Origin: Nitrospirota bacterium
GTDB lineage: Bacteria > Nitrospirota > Nitrospiria > Nitrospirales > Nitrospiraceae
Assembly (NCBI GenBank): GCA_016222925.1
Contig: JACRQB010000195.1
Location: forward strand, 1 to 18,506
Length of the DNA stretch: 18,506 nucleotides
Direction: 5' to 3'
This document shows positions 1 through 5,358 of the stretch, in pieces. The position numbers and the translations under genes are program-made. Each line of letters opens with the position of its first letter. The stretch's first letter is position 1. The notes below the pieces were generated by a model, which searched no databases, had not been told where the DNA came from, and was given only the letters and a program-made list of their open reading frames with translations.

Positions 1-1
1 C

Positions 2-220
2 ATGACGACGCCCATTTGTACGATCGAGGGAAGCCAGTCGGTGGACGATGCTCAAGACCTGATGTGCGACCTCGGTGTGCGACATCTTGGCGTCACAGAG
101 TCGGGTGAGATTATCGGGGTAATCTCGGTGCGGGACCTACTACTGTTCTATAAACGGTATGCGCAATCGAAGATTTCGACCGACGTGACGTACTCGGAAC
201 CGAAAATCTCGCAGGACTAA
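2..220 (+). CDS. CBS-domain protein, C-terminal part (5' end outside window)
   Basis: The visible 72 residues form one CBS motif: a start resembling the common MT-x-P-x-T-I opening, then the A-x-D-L-M helix, the R-H-L-G-V strand, G-E-I-I-G-V-I-S and V-R-D-L-L. CBS pairs usually bind adenosyl ligands and regulate a partner domain or act as stand-alone sensors. The ATG at base 2 sits where such proteins normally have an internal VMT, and a single CBS repeat is half a functional unit, so the real start is probably upstream of the window. The last 20 residues after the motif are polar and show no further domain. Family is confident; what it regulates cannot be told from here. Confidence 0.8.
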   Translation: MTTPICTIEGSQSVDDAQDLMCDLGVRHLGVTESGEIIGVISVRDLLLFYKRYAQSKISTDVTYSEPKISQD

Positions 221-225
221 ATACT

Positions 226-253
226 GTGAGGGGTGAGGGGTAAGGAGTAAGGG
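226..253 (+). repeat. G-rich heptamer array, four units
   Basis: Four consecutive 7-nt units start at 226, 233, 240 and 247: GTGAGGG, GTGAGGG, GTAAGGA, GTAAGGG. The array lies 5 bp after the stop codon of the CBS gene. A looser copy in opposite orientation lies at 781-803. The function is unknown; it resembles the short tandem heptanucleotide repeats known from some cyanobacteria in form only. Confidence 0.75.
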
Positions 254-380
254 GAATGCGGGACCATCGCCCCCGAATATCCGCCATGGTTGCACCGGTT
301 GCCCTGTTTCTCCTTCCACGCTTGTTTGCGGTTCCAGAAGCAAACCCACTTCTCGTCGGTCGAAGCGACCTCACGCTCGC

Positions 381-617
381 TCACTCACTCAGCGTAGGCG
401 GTAGGCAGGGTTCCGAAAAAGGTCTCGAAAGTGCCTTCATACCTGTAACACATTCCGGTTTCTTGTCGGGCTTATCATCCTTCTTTGCTTCCTCAGCTTT
501 CTTCTTCACATCCTCACTCGCTGGCGGCTTCTGGGTGGTCTTCTTTGCCACTGGTGTAGGCTGGTTTCCTTCCTTCGGCGATTGCTCCGCAGCCAGCACC
601 GAATGTGGCCCAATCAA
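381..617 (-). CDS. small Lys/Pro-rich probably exported protein, start uncertain
   Basis: No family is recognised. The frame opens at a TTG (617) and encodes 78 residues, with an Ala-x-Ala-like site (V-L-A-A-E-Q) followed by a Lys/Glu/Pro-rich stretch (around residues 12-52). In-frame codons just upstream (618-662) encode a strongly hydrophobic run (G-L-L-L-C-V-V-V-F-A-S-L-G-T-F) that would complete a classical signal peptide, but a TAA at 663-665 blocks it. An ATG at 670-672 with an AAAGGG ribosome-binding site 7 nt upstream lies in a different frame, off by one base. The gene is therefore either frameshifted (biologically or by a sequencing error) or starts at a rare codon. The last 25 residues look like poorly constrained read-through. 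Composition is the main support for its being a gene. Confidence 0.4.
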   Translation of the reverse strand: MIGPHSVLAAEQSPKEGNQPTPVAKKTTQKPPASEDVKKKAEEAKKDDKPDKKPECVTGMKALSRPFSEPCLPPTLSE

Positions 618-780
618 GAATGTCCCAAGACTTGCGAAGACTACGACGCACAGTAGAAGACCTTATAAGCATGGTGAATCCCTTTGTGGTGGACGAAGAC
701 TCGGCAATATGGGGAAAAATGTCTCACGCGACGTGTGTACCACGTCAAGCATAAGAATACCTCGATAAGCTTCGGCGAAC

Positions 781-803
781 CCCTTACCCCTTTACCGTTA
801 CTT
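781..803 (-). repeat. degenerate G-rich heptamer array, inverted relative to the 226-253 array
   Basis: Read on the minus strand this is GTAACG, GTAAAGGG, GTAAGGG: the same motif family as 226-253 but with 6- and 8-nt units. It overlaps the last codons and stop of moaB (stop at 798-800). Together with the 226 array it brackets the small Lys-rich ORF in inverted orientation. Confidence 0.5.
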
Positions 804-1310
804 GCTGAGTTCTTTCACGAGGTGGCCGAGCTCGGGAAGAATGAGTTTTTCCATCGCGAGGCGGACGGCGTTTTCGGAGCCAGGGATGGAGAAGAGCGCT
901 CGGCCTTTGACGATGCCGGCGGTCGCGCGGGTCATGATCGCCGGTGAGCCGATGTCTTGATAGGTCAGCAACCGAAAGATTTCTCCGAATCCCGCGAGTC
1001 GCTTTTCCAACATCTCATCCACCGCTTCGAATGTGGAATCCCGACGGGAAATACCGGTGCCGCCATTGATGATGATGGCCCGCACCTCCTCGCTGGCTGT
1101 GCCTCGAGCGATCCATAGCTGGATTTGCGCCGGTTCGTCTTTGGCGACTCGATAGCCGACAACCGTATGGCCTTGCTCCTTCAGGAGCTTCTGAATCAGC
1201 TGGCCACTGGTGTCGGTCTCTGGTGTACGGGTATCGCTACAGGTAATGACCATGCATCCGATTGAGCTGGGTGCATGGTCTTTGTGTTCGTGATGAGTTG
1301 GTGTGTTCAT
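798..1310 (-). CDS. moaB: MoaB/Mog-family molybdopterin biosynthesis protein
   Basis: The 170-residue product is a full-length MoaB/Mog-type protein, which acts in the cytoplasm late in molybdenum cofactor biosynthesis (adenylylation of molybdopterin in the Mog/MoaB family). Visible signatures are the opening strand with S-D-T-R-T (25-29), the D-T-S-G segment (33-36) and the nucleotide/MPT-binding loop N-G-G-T-G-I-S-x-R-D (82-91) followed by T-F-E-A-V. The ATG at 1310 is the only sensible start; the first 15 residues are His-rich (T-H-H-E-H-K-D-H), which is unusual and might bind metal. No strong Shine-Dalgarno is visible. It is last of three minus-strand genes, 88 bp downstream of the ferredoxin gene, with a heptamer repeat in the gap. 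A bacterium using Mo-enzymes such as nitrite oxidoreductase or nitrate reductase would need this pathway, but that link is inferred. Confidence 0.93.
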   Translation of the reverse strand: MNTPTHHEHKDHAPSSIGCMVITCSDTRTPETDTSGQLIQKLLKEQGHTVVGYRVAKDEPAQIQLWIARGTASEEVRAIIINGGTGISRRDSTFEAVDEMLEKRLAGFGEIFRLLTYQDIGSPAIMTRATAGIVKGRALFSIPGSENAVRLAMEKLILPELGHLVKELSK

Positions 1311-1330
1311 GCGTCGACGGGTACCCTATC

Positions 1331-1364
1331 AGCTATCAGTTTAAGCAATCAAGCTTCAGCTCAC
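1331..1364 (-). repeat. AGCT-type heptamer array
   Basis: On the minus strand the units are GTGAGCT, GAAGCTT, GATTGCT, then a 6-nt unit TAAACT, then GATAGCT; the consensus is GANNGCT. It lies in the 88-bp gap between the ferredoxin gene and moaB. It shares unit sequences (GATTGCT, GATAGCT) with the array at 1746-1830 on the other side of the ferredoxin gene. Confidence 0.7.
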
Positions 1365-1398
1365 CAGATCGCTCGAAGCCGACCGTCAGGGGCTCAGC

Positions 1399-1725
1399 TT
1401 ATTTCCACACAGAGTCTGGATTCAACTTTGCAACCGGTGTCCCTTTCGCGACATGTTCATCAAGGATGGTGGCGACGTCCCCCTCAGTGACCTTGGAATA
1501 CCAGGTATTGTCGGGATAGACGACAACCGTCGGACCCTGCTCGCAAGGACCGAGGCAGCCTGTCGCGCTGACCAACACTTCCCCCGGAGGGACAGAACGC
1601 TGCATCAGCCCCATATTGAACGCCATCAGCAACTGTGCAGCACCGGCTGACCCGCACGATGGTTTGGGGTGGCCAGGAGGGCGGGAATTGGTGCAGACAA
1701 GAATATGATATTTTGGTTTTGGCAT
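1399..1725 (-). CDS. thioredoxin-like [2Fe-2S] ferredoxin
   Basis: This 108-residue protein opens with the strand H-I-L-V-C and carries four cysteines in the pattern typical of thioredoxin-fold [2Fe-2S] ferredoxins (the NuoE/HydB-linker type): C11, C24, C57 and C61, the last two in G-C-L-G-P-C. A P-x-V-V-V-Y-P strand follows, and the C-terminal helix reads V-A-T-I-L-D-E-H-V. It is expected to carry one electron in the cytoplasm; the partner enzyme cannot be named. The ATG at 1725 has a GAGGAGA ribosome-binding site directly upstream, which fixes the start. It is in the same direction as the GGCT-like gene upstream and moaB downstream, with repeat arrays in both gaps. Confidence 0.9.
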   Translation of the reverse strand: MPKPKYHILVCTNSRPPGHPKPSCGSAGAAQLLMAFNMGLMQRSVPPGEVLVSATGCLGPCEQGPTVVVYPDNTWYSKVTEGDVATILDEHVAKGTPVAKLNPDSVWK

Positions 1726-1745
1726 AATCTCCTCAATCTAAGTCG

Positions 1746-1830
1746 AGCCACCAGCTGTCAGCAATCAGCCGTCGGCTCAAACGTAAAATCTATTTGATGG
1801 TTGATAGCTGAAAGCTGTCAGCTGTGAGTT
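1746..1830. repeat. two AGCT-type heptamer arrays in inverted orientation
   Basis: The right half (1796-1830) is five 7-nt units on the plus strand: GATGGTT, GATAGCT, GAAAGCT, GTCAGCT, GTGAGTT. The left half (1746-1780), read on the minus strand, gives TTGAGCC, GACGGCT, GATTGCT, GACAGCT, GGTGGCT. The halves are imperfect inverted copies around a 15-bp AT-rich centre (1781-1795), so the transcript could fold into a long imperfect hairpin. It fills most of the gap between the GGCT-like gene and the ferredoxin gene. Confidence 0.75.
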
Positions 1831-1836
1831 CCTGCA

Positions 1837-2280
1837 TTACTTCGGCCTATACGACGCCCATTGCTGGATCACGTCTTCCGGAAACTTCCACTGTTTGAGT
1901 CCCTTCAGCACCCAGTCCAGGTAGTGGCCTTTGGGCTTAAACTTCCCGATCGGGTTCGCTGCGTAGGTGGTGACCAGTTCCTTCTCTCCACGATCGGTCG
2001 AGATGGTGACTTGCAGGTGGCGGTACGCGCCCTGCGGCACATCCTGCTCAAACTGGTCCATGCTTTTTATATCTTCGTTCGTGAGTTCAAACACCCCACC
2101 CCAAGTCTTTTCACCTTGTGAAGGCACGATGCTGGCGAGCCCGCACCGCCATTGCGACGACCATCGGCAAAACTTCACGGTATGGTCCGACAAGGTGGCG
2201 AGGTAGAGAAATCGATGTTCCGGGGCTCGCCGTTTGAGTTGCGAAGGATTGAGGAGATCACCGTACAAAAAGAACTTCAT
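1837..2280 (-). CDS. gamma-glutamylcyclotransferase-like protein
   Basis: The 147 residues match the AIG2/GGCT fold. The N-terminal substrate loop reads F-L-Y-G-D-L-L-N (4-11), where the family usually has Y-G-(S/T)-N-L. The middle strand W-G-G-V-F-E-L follows at 60-66, and the probable catalytic glutamate lies in the helix M-D-Q-F-E (E78). Y-R-H-L-Q-V-T-I gives the next strand, and the tail is P-x-G-x-Y-L-D-W-V-L-K-G-L. Family members release 5-oxoproline from gamma-glutamyl compounds; the true substrate here is unknown. The ATG at 2280 is a clean start. It is first in the minus-strand group with the ferredoxin and moaB, but the 111-bp repeat-filled gap after it makes a single operon uncertain. 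Confidence 0.82.
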   Translation of the reverse strand: MKFFLYGDLLNPSQLKRRAPEHRFLYLATLSDHTVKFCRWSSQWRCGLASIVPSQGEKTWGGVFELTNEDIKSMDQFEQDVPQGAYRHLQVTISTDRGEKELVTTYAANPIGKFKPKGHYLDWVLKGLKQWKFPEDVIQQWASYRPK

Positions 2281-2389
2281 GCACCGTACTCATTCTACGC
2301 CCGACCATCTTAGAACCTTTCGGTATTTGTAACACACCGGCTTTTCGCCAAACAAGCGGCCCTCGTCATGACCAGGTCTTGACGCTGCA

Positions 2390-2418
2390 TTGACATGGCG
2401 TTCCGGCCTTCCTAAGAT
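2390..2418 (+). promoter_or_regulatory. sigma70-type promoter candidate
   Basis: A perfect -35 TTGACA (2390-2395) and a -10 TAAGAT (2413-2418, 4 of 6 matches) are separated by 17 bp. The expected transcription start near 2425 leaves a leader of about 54 nt before the ATG at 2479. Confidence 0.6.
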
Positions 2419-2478
2419 GCCCTGCAGGTCACAAGGTTCCACGAGTTGGTTCTTCTACACTGTGAGACAGTACCTGGC

Positions 2479-2961
2479 ATGACTGACAGCCGTATCTTTT
2501 CGCGATCGCTCGCCACCCACCTGATCCGCTATGCAGTCGTCGCAATCCTACTGCTGGGTGGACTCTACTATGCATGGACCACGCTGCCGTCGACGACCCC
2601 GTCGAGAGACCAGCGAGAAGTTGAGGCGTTGGCTTTGGTGCAGAGTCATCAGGCGATCGGTCACCCGACAATCCTAAAGGCCATGCACGAGCATGTTCGT
2701 ATGATGAAGGATCGTGGACAAGGGGTTCGACTCGGTGAATGGCGGGTGAAGCATGTCGAGGGAGACATCTACGAAATCCGTGTGCAGCTTCGCGATCAAG
2801 GGGTGCGCGGCCAATGGTTCGAGCGAGAGTTTATTTGGCATGCCCATCTGGAACTCAAGAAGGTCAATGCGGCCTCGCTGCCGGCGGACGGAGTAACGCC
2901 GAAAGCCCCTGATGTCGATGAAGGAACGGTTCCTTCACCGCCTGGTCCGTCAAAAAGTTAG
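2479..2961 (+). CDS. membrane-anchored protein of unknown function
   Basis: The 160-residue product is not recognised. It has a short basic N-terminus (R5, R9, R17), one hydrophobic segment at about residues 18-33 that looks like an uncleaved anchor, and then a soluble part of about 125 residues. The soluble part has an alpha stretch (E-V-E-A-L-A-L-V-Q-S-H) and a beta-rich part (V-R-L-G-E-W-R-V-K-H-V-E-G-D-I-Y-E-I-R-V) and ends in a Pro/Asp-rich tail. This layout suggests a periplasmic domain tethered to the inner membrane. I chose the ATG at 2479 because a TTG 33 bases upstream would add 11 uncharacteristic residues. A good promoter stands at 2390-2418. The stop overlaps by 4 bp with the stop of the convergent Rieske gene. 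Confidence 0.75.
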   Translation: MTDSRIFSRSLATHLIRYAVVAILLLGGLYYAWTTLPSTTPSRDQREVEALALVQSHQAIGHPTILKAMHEHVRMMKDRGQGVRLGEWRVKHVEGDIYEIRVQLRDQGVRGQWFEREFIWHAHLELKKVNAASLPADGVTPKAPDVDEGTVPSPPGPSKS

Positions 2962-3296
2962 ACCGGTTCTCTGAGTGTCGGTGGGATGGCGATCTGAACT
3001 TCATCCTCTTGGATCCGAACCTCGCAATGCGCAACCTGAAAATTCTGATTACCGACGCGTTCTCCTGAGATGACACTGAATTTCCAGCCATGCCAGGGAC
3101 ATTCGACAACCGCGTCGCACAGTTTCCCTTCTCCGAGCGGGCCGCCCGCGTGGGGGCAGGTGTTATCGATCGCGTAAAAAGTTCCGTCCACGTTGAAGAC
3201 CGCAATCCAGATTCCATCAACTTCAACCGTTCGTCCTGTGCCGGGCGGAATCTCGTGCGCGAAGGCCACTCTCACGAAATTGTTCATGATCGTCAT
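2958..3296 (-). CDS. small Rieske [2Fe-2S] protein
   Basis: The 112 residues are a single Rieske domain with box I C-P-H-A-G-G (C47, H49) and box II C-P-W-H-G-W-x-F (C66, H69); one Cys and one His of each box bind the 2Fe-2S cluster. There is no signal peptide or membrane segment, so it belongs with the soluble Rieske ferredoxins and NirD-like subunits rather than with bc1 complexes. It probably donates electrons to an unidentified oxygenase or reductase. The ATG at 3296 has a GGAG 6 nt upstream; a second ATG at 3287 is less well placed. It stands alone, converging on the preceding gene. Confidence 0.92.
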   Translation of the reverse strand: MTIMNNFVRVAFAHEIPPGTGRTVEVDGIWIAVFNVDGTFYAIDNTCPHAGGPLGEGKLCDAVVECPWHGWKFSVISGERVGNQNFQVAHCEVRIQEDEVQIAIPPTLREPV

Positions 3297-3445
3297 CTCT
3301 CGCTCCGTCTGCTGTATGGGGCATCAGAAGGGCGCTTGCTTGATTTCAGTGCTCTCTTATGGCATAGAAATAGCAGCGAGGAGCAATACCCCTCGGATAA
3401 ACTCCGTGACTGACCTGGGGGTCCGATTGGGGGTGAGGTTCTTCT

Positions 3446-3833
3446 ATGGAAATGACCCTCCTGCTCAACTCGACCTATGAACCCCTCCGGGTGGTGCATT
3501 GGCAAAAAGCGATCGCGCTCCTCTGGCAAGGAAAAGTCGAAGTCTTGGAGGTTTACGATAGGGAAATCCATGGGATTTCTCTGACGATCAAGCTTCCCTC
3601 GGTGATGCGACTGCTGAGACTGGTGAAGTTGAATCACTGCGTGTTGGCGCTGCAACAATAGGAAAAGCGGGCGTACGCCGGAAGAAGCCGGCATGAAGTT
3701 GAAAAAGCGGCCGGTGAAACCTCGGTGGAGCCCCGTCATTACCATTACCATCGGCATTCGCAATACGCCGGAAAGCTGGCGTGATTATCTCTATTGGAAT
3801 ATGGAGCTGGATGCAGATCCGGCTGACACCTAG
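3446..3833 (+). pseudogene. HNH endonuclease gene with internal deletion of the catalytic core
   Basis: From ATG 3446 the frame encodes a typical N-terminal HNH-family lead-in (N-S-T-Y-E-P-L-R-V-V-H-W-Q-K-A; then W-Q-G-K-V-E-V-L-E; then I-K-L-P-S-V-M-R-L-L). It runs out at L-V-K-L-N near 3634 and ends at a TAG (3659-3661). In another frame, from 3633 to the TAG at 3831-3833, the family's C-terminal end is intact: I-T-A-C-W-R-C-N-N-R-K-S-G-R-T-P-E-E-A-G, then W-S-P-V-I-T-I-T-I-G and W-R-D-Y-L-Y-W-N. What is missing is the part with the first zinc Cys pair and the catalytic His (from memory of the family, roughly 50-60 codons). The deletion is out of frame. A GGTGAGG lies upstream of the ATG, so a 71-aa truncated peptide could still be made. 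Nuclease activity is very unlikely. Confidence 0.85.
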
Positions 3834-4010
3834 CGCCACGGTTGAAGTACTCGTCAGCAGCCAAATCGATCCGCAACCGCCCCCTCCATGAAGTCTCCCA
3901 ATATCGCGCACGAAGTCATTCCAGCCGTTCAAGTGTGCTGCATTATAGCGACGGATTGACCAAAAGTGGAAATGGGCTGTAGATTTCTGAAATCCCACTT
4001 GCATGATGGA

Positions 4011-4035
4011 GGCTCATTCTCAGATACTGAGCCAT
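4011..4035 (+). promoter_or_regulatory. nested inverted repeats before the precorrin-2 dehydrogenase gene
   Basis: GGCTCA (4011-4016) pairs with TGAGCC (4028-4033), and CTCAG-ATA-CTGAG (4019-4031) is an alternative smaller hairpin using the same right arm. A third pair, AAGTGG (3964-3969) with CCACTT (3995-4000), lies just before. The element ends 11 bases before the GGGAG ribosome-binding site, so a role in translation control or as an operator is possible but untested. Confidence 0.3.
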
Positions 4036-4058
4036 TCGGTCGAAATGGGAGTCACGTC

Positions 4059-4721
4059 ATGGTTGCCAATCCTGGTTTTCCCTTGGTCTTGGATGTAAGA
4101 AGCTGGCCGGTTCTGGTGATCGGTGGCGATGAGGAGGCATCGGAAAAATCCCAGCGCCTGCTCGAGTCCGGCGCGCGGGTCACGGTGATCAGTCCCACGC
4201 TGAATGAACCGTTACGCCTGCTGGCGGCTTCGGGTAAGATTATCCATCGTGGGCGACATTTTCGCGACACGGATCTCGAACACGTCGTTCTCATTCTCAA
4301 TACCCTTCGGGGCGATCGTGACTTTGCTCAAATGTTGATGGCTCAAGCCAGAGAAAAGCGTGTGCTGCTCTGGTCGGTAGACTACCCAGAGGCAAGCAGC
4401 GTCACGATGCCCGCTGTCGTGGCAGTGGGACATGTGCGAGTCGCGATCAGTACAAGCGGAGTGGCACCGGCTCTTTCCGGATTCATGAAAGAGGATTTGG
4501 AACAGATCCTCGACGCAGAATTCATCGATTTTGTCGAGTGGCTTGGGCAACTACGTGAACAGGCCAAGGCGAATGAGCCGGATGCCGAGAAGCGGCGGGC
4601 ACTCCTGCGCGACGCGTTAGACGGTTTTCGTTTTCTCGGCAAGGTGCGATATCCCAACGTCTGGTTGGAAAGGCGGGCTGAGGCGGTGACGAATGCACAA
4701 CCTGATGCCACGCAACAATAG
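4059..4721 (+). CDS. precorrin-2 dehydrogenase / siroheme synthase N-terminal domain protein
   Basis: The 220-residue protein matches the Met8p/CysG N-terminal module, which oxidises precorrin-2 to sirohydrochlorin with NAD and, in some members, inserts iron to make siroheme. Visible are the Rossmann start V-L-V-I-G-G-D-E-E-A (18-27), G-A-R-V-T-V-I-S-P, and the dimerisation/active-site segment V-D-Y-P-E-A-S-S-V-T-M-P with D108 where CysG has its functional Asp. The segment R-V-A-I-S-T-S-G-V-A-P-A-L follows. The third Gly of the usual G-G-G is Asp here (see findings). ATG 4059 is chosen over an upstream ATG at 3966 because a GGGAG lies 7 nt before it and the family starts here. There is no C-terminal methyltransferase domain, so uroporphyrinogen methylation must be encoded elsewhere. 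The thiamine-binding gene follows after 8 nt. Confidence 0.85.
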   Translation: MVANPGFPLVLDVRSWPVLVIGGDEEASEKSQRLLESGARVTVISPTLNEPLRLLAASGKIIHRGRHFRDTDLEHVVLILNTLRGDRDFAQMLMAQAREKRVLLWSVDYPEASSVTMPAVVAVGHVRVAISTSGVAPALSGFMKEDLEQILDAEFIDFVEWLGQLREQAKANEPDAEKRRALLRDALDGFRFLGKVRYPNVWLERRAEAVTNAQPDATQQ

Positions 4722-4729
4722 GAGAAACG

Positions 4730-5038
4730 ATGGTCCTACTGGAGTTCAGCATGTCGCCGTTGGGAAAGGGCGAGAGTGTCGGGAAATATGTGGCCCGTTC
4801 CCTTGATATTATTGATAAGAGTGGGGTCTCGTATCGATTAAACCCGATGGGCACGGTCTTAGAAGGCGAATGGGAGGAAGTCTTCTCGGTGGTGCAGCGA
4901 TGCTATGAGCGGATGAAAAAGGATTGCAACCGCATTTCCTGCACGATCAAAGTTGATTACCGAAAGGGCCATTCCGGACGTCTCCAGAGCAAGGTGGCCA
5001 GCGTTGAAAAAAAGCTCAAGCGGTCGGTGAGACAATAG
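4730..5038 (+). CDS. MTH1187/YkoF-type thiamine-binding protein
   Basis: The 102 residues match the small ferredoxin-like alpha/beta proteins of the MTH1187 (DUF77) family: an opening strand V-L-L-E-F-S-M-S-P-L, then V-x-K-Y-V-A-R-S-L-D-I-I, then Y-R-L-N-P-M-G-T-V-L-E-G-E-W, and a final S-C-T-I-K-V-D-Y-R-K-G strand. Members bind thiamine or related pyrimidines as oligomers; several are of unknown role. The ribosome-binding site AGGAG overlaps the TAG of the upstream gene and the gap is 8 nt, so the two are almost certainly co-transcribed and translationally coupled. Why a tetrapyrrole enzyme and a thiamine-binding protein travel together is not evident. Confidence 0.85.
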   Translation: MVLLEFSMSPLGKGESVGKYVARSLDIIDKSGVSYRLNPMGTVLEGEWEEVFSVVQRCYERMKKDCNRISCTIKVDYRKGHSGRLQSKVASVEKKLKRSVRQ

Positions 5039-5176
5039 AAGCGTGCATCCTTCGGCACTCTGCCGATACACGTGTCCCGCGAGCCGAGAGGGTCAGCCCC
5101 TCAGGTAGTTCCCTCACAGACAGTCCCACCTTTTGACCGGCTTCTCCCCACAGATGGAAGGGGCTCAACCTTCGTA

Positions 5177-5206
5177 TTGCAAAGCTTACGCGGTCGTCGA
5201 TATACT
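5177..5206 (+). promoter_or_regulatory. sigma70-type promoter candidate for the hybrid kinase and porin
   Basis: TTGCAA (5177-5182, 4 of 6 matches) and TATACT (5201-5206, 5 of 6) are 18 bp apart. Transcription would start near 5213, giving a leader of about 145 nt that contains the palindrome at 5261-5275. Confidence 0.5.
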
Positions 5207-5260
5207 CCGCCAGCCATACGTGCTATTCCCGTAGGTGAACTGAGCAGGTGATCAACACCC

Positions 5261-5275
5261 ATGGCTCTGAGCCAT
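5261..5275. promoter_or_regulatory. perfect 7+1+7 palindrome in the kinase leader
   Basis: ATGGCTC-T-GAGCCAT is a perfect inverted repeat with a single central base, 83 bp before the kinase ATG. It could be an operator for a dimeric regulator; the one-base centre argues against an RNA hairpin of that full length. Its right arm with the preceding bases (CTGAGCCAT) recurs at 4027-4035. Confidence 0.35.
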
Positions 5276-5358
5276 CCCTCGGCCGCCGTACCGGATGACT
5301 GCGCTCAATACTGCGACCAGTTCCGTCCCATGGACCTGTTGTCTGAGGGAATGACGCC

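Larger units (their letters stand above)
5039..5358 (+). other. 320-bp gene-free region with hairpins and promoter
   Basis: No coding frame is convincing here. It holds a two-tier hairpin right after the thiamine-binding gene (CGTG 5042-5045 with CACG 5069-5072 outside; TCGGCA 5052-5057 with TGCCGA 5061-5066 inside), which lacks a T-tract and is only a weak terminator candidate. A second hairpin follows (GAGGG 5088-5092 / CCCTC 5098-5102), then a promoter candidate at 5177-5206 and a perfect palindrome at 5261-5275. Confidence 0.6.

Noticed and set aside
256..768. 170-aa plus-strand frame opposite the small Lys-rich ORF
   Set aside because: Its Phe/Ser-rich stretch is simply the complement of the Lys/Glu-rich codons on the other strand; it has no domain and its C-terminal third is low-quality sequence.
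3966..4058. upstream ATG giving a 251-aa precorrin-2 dehydrogenase
   Set aside because: The 31 extra residues are unlike the family, and the internal ATG at 4059 has a proper ribosome-binding site.
5042..5072. two-tier hairpin after the thiamine-binding gene as an intrinsic terminator
   Set aside because: The stem is good but no T-tract follows, so it is described only as a hairpin.
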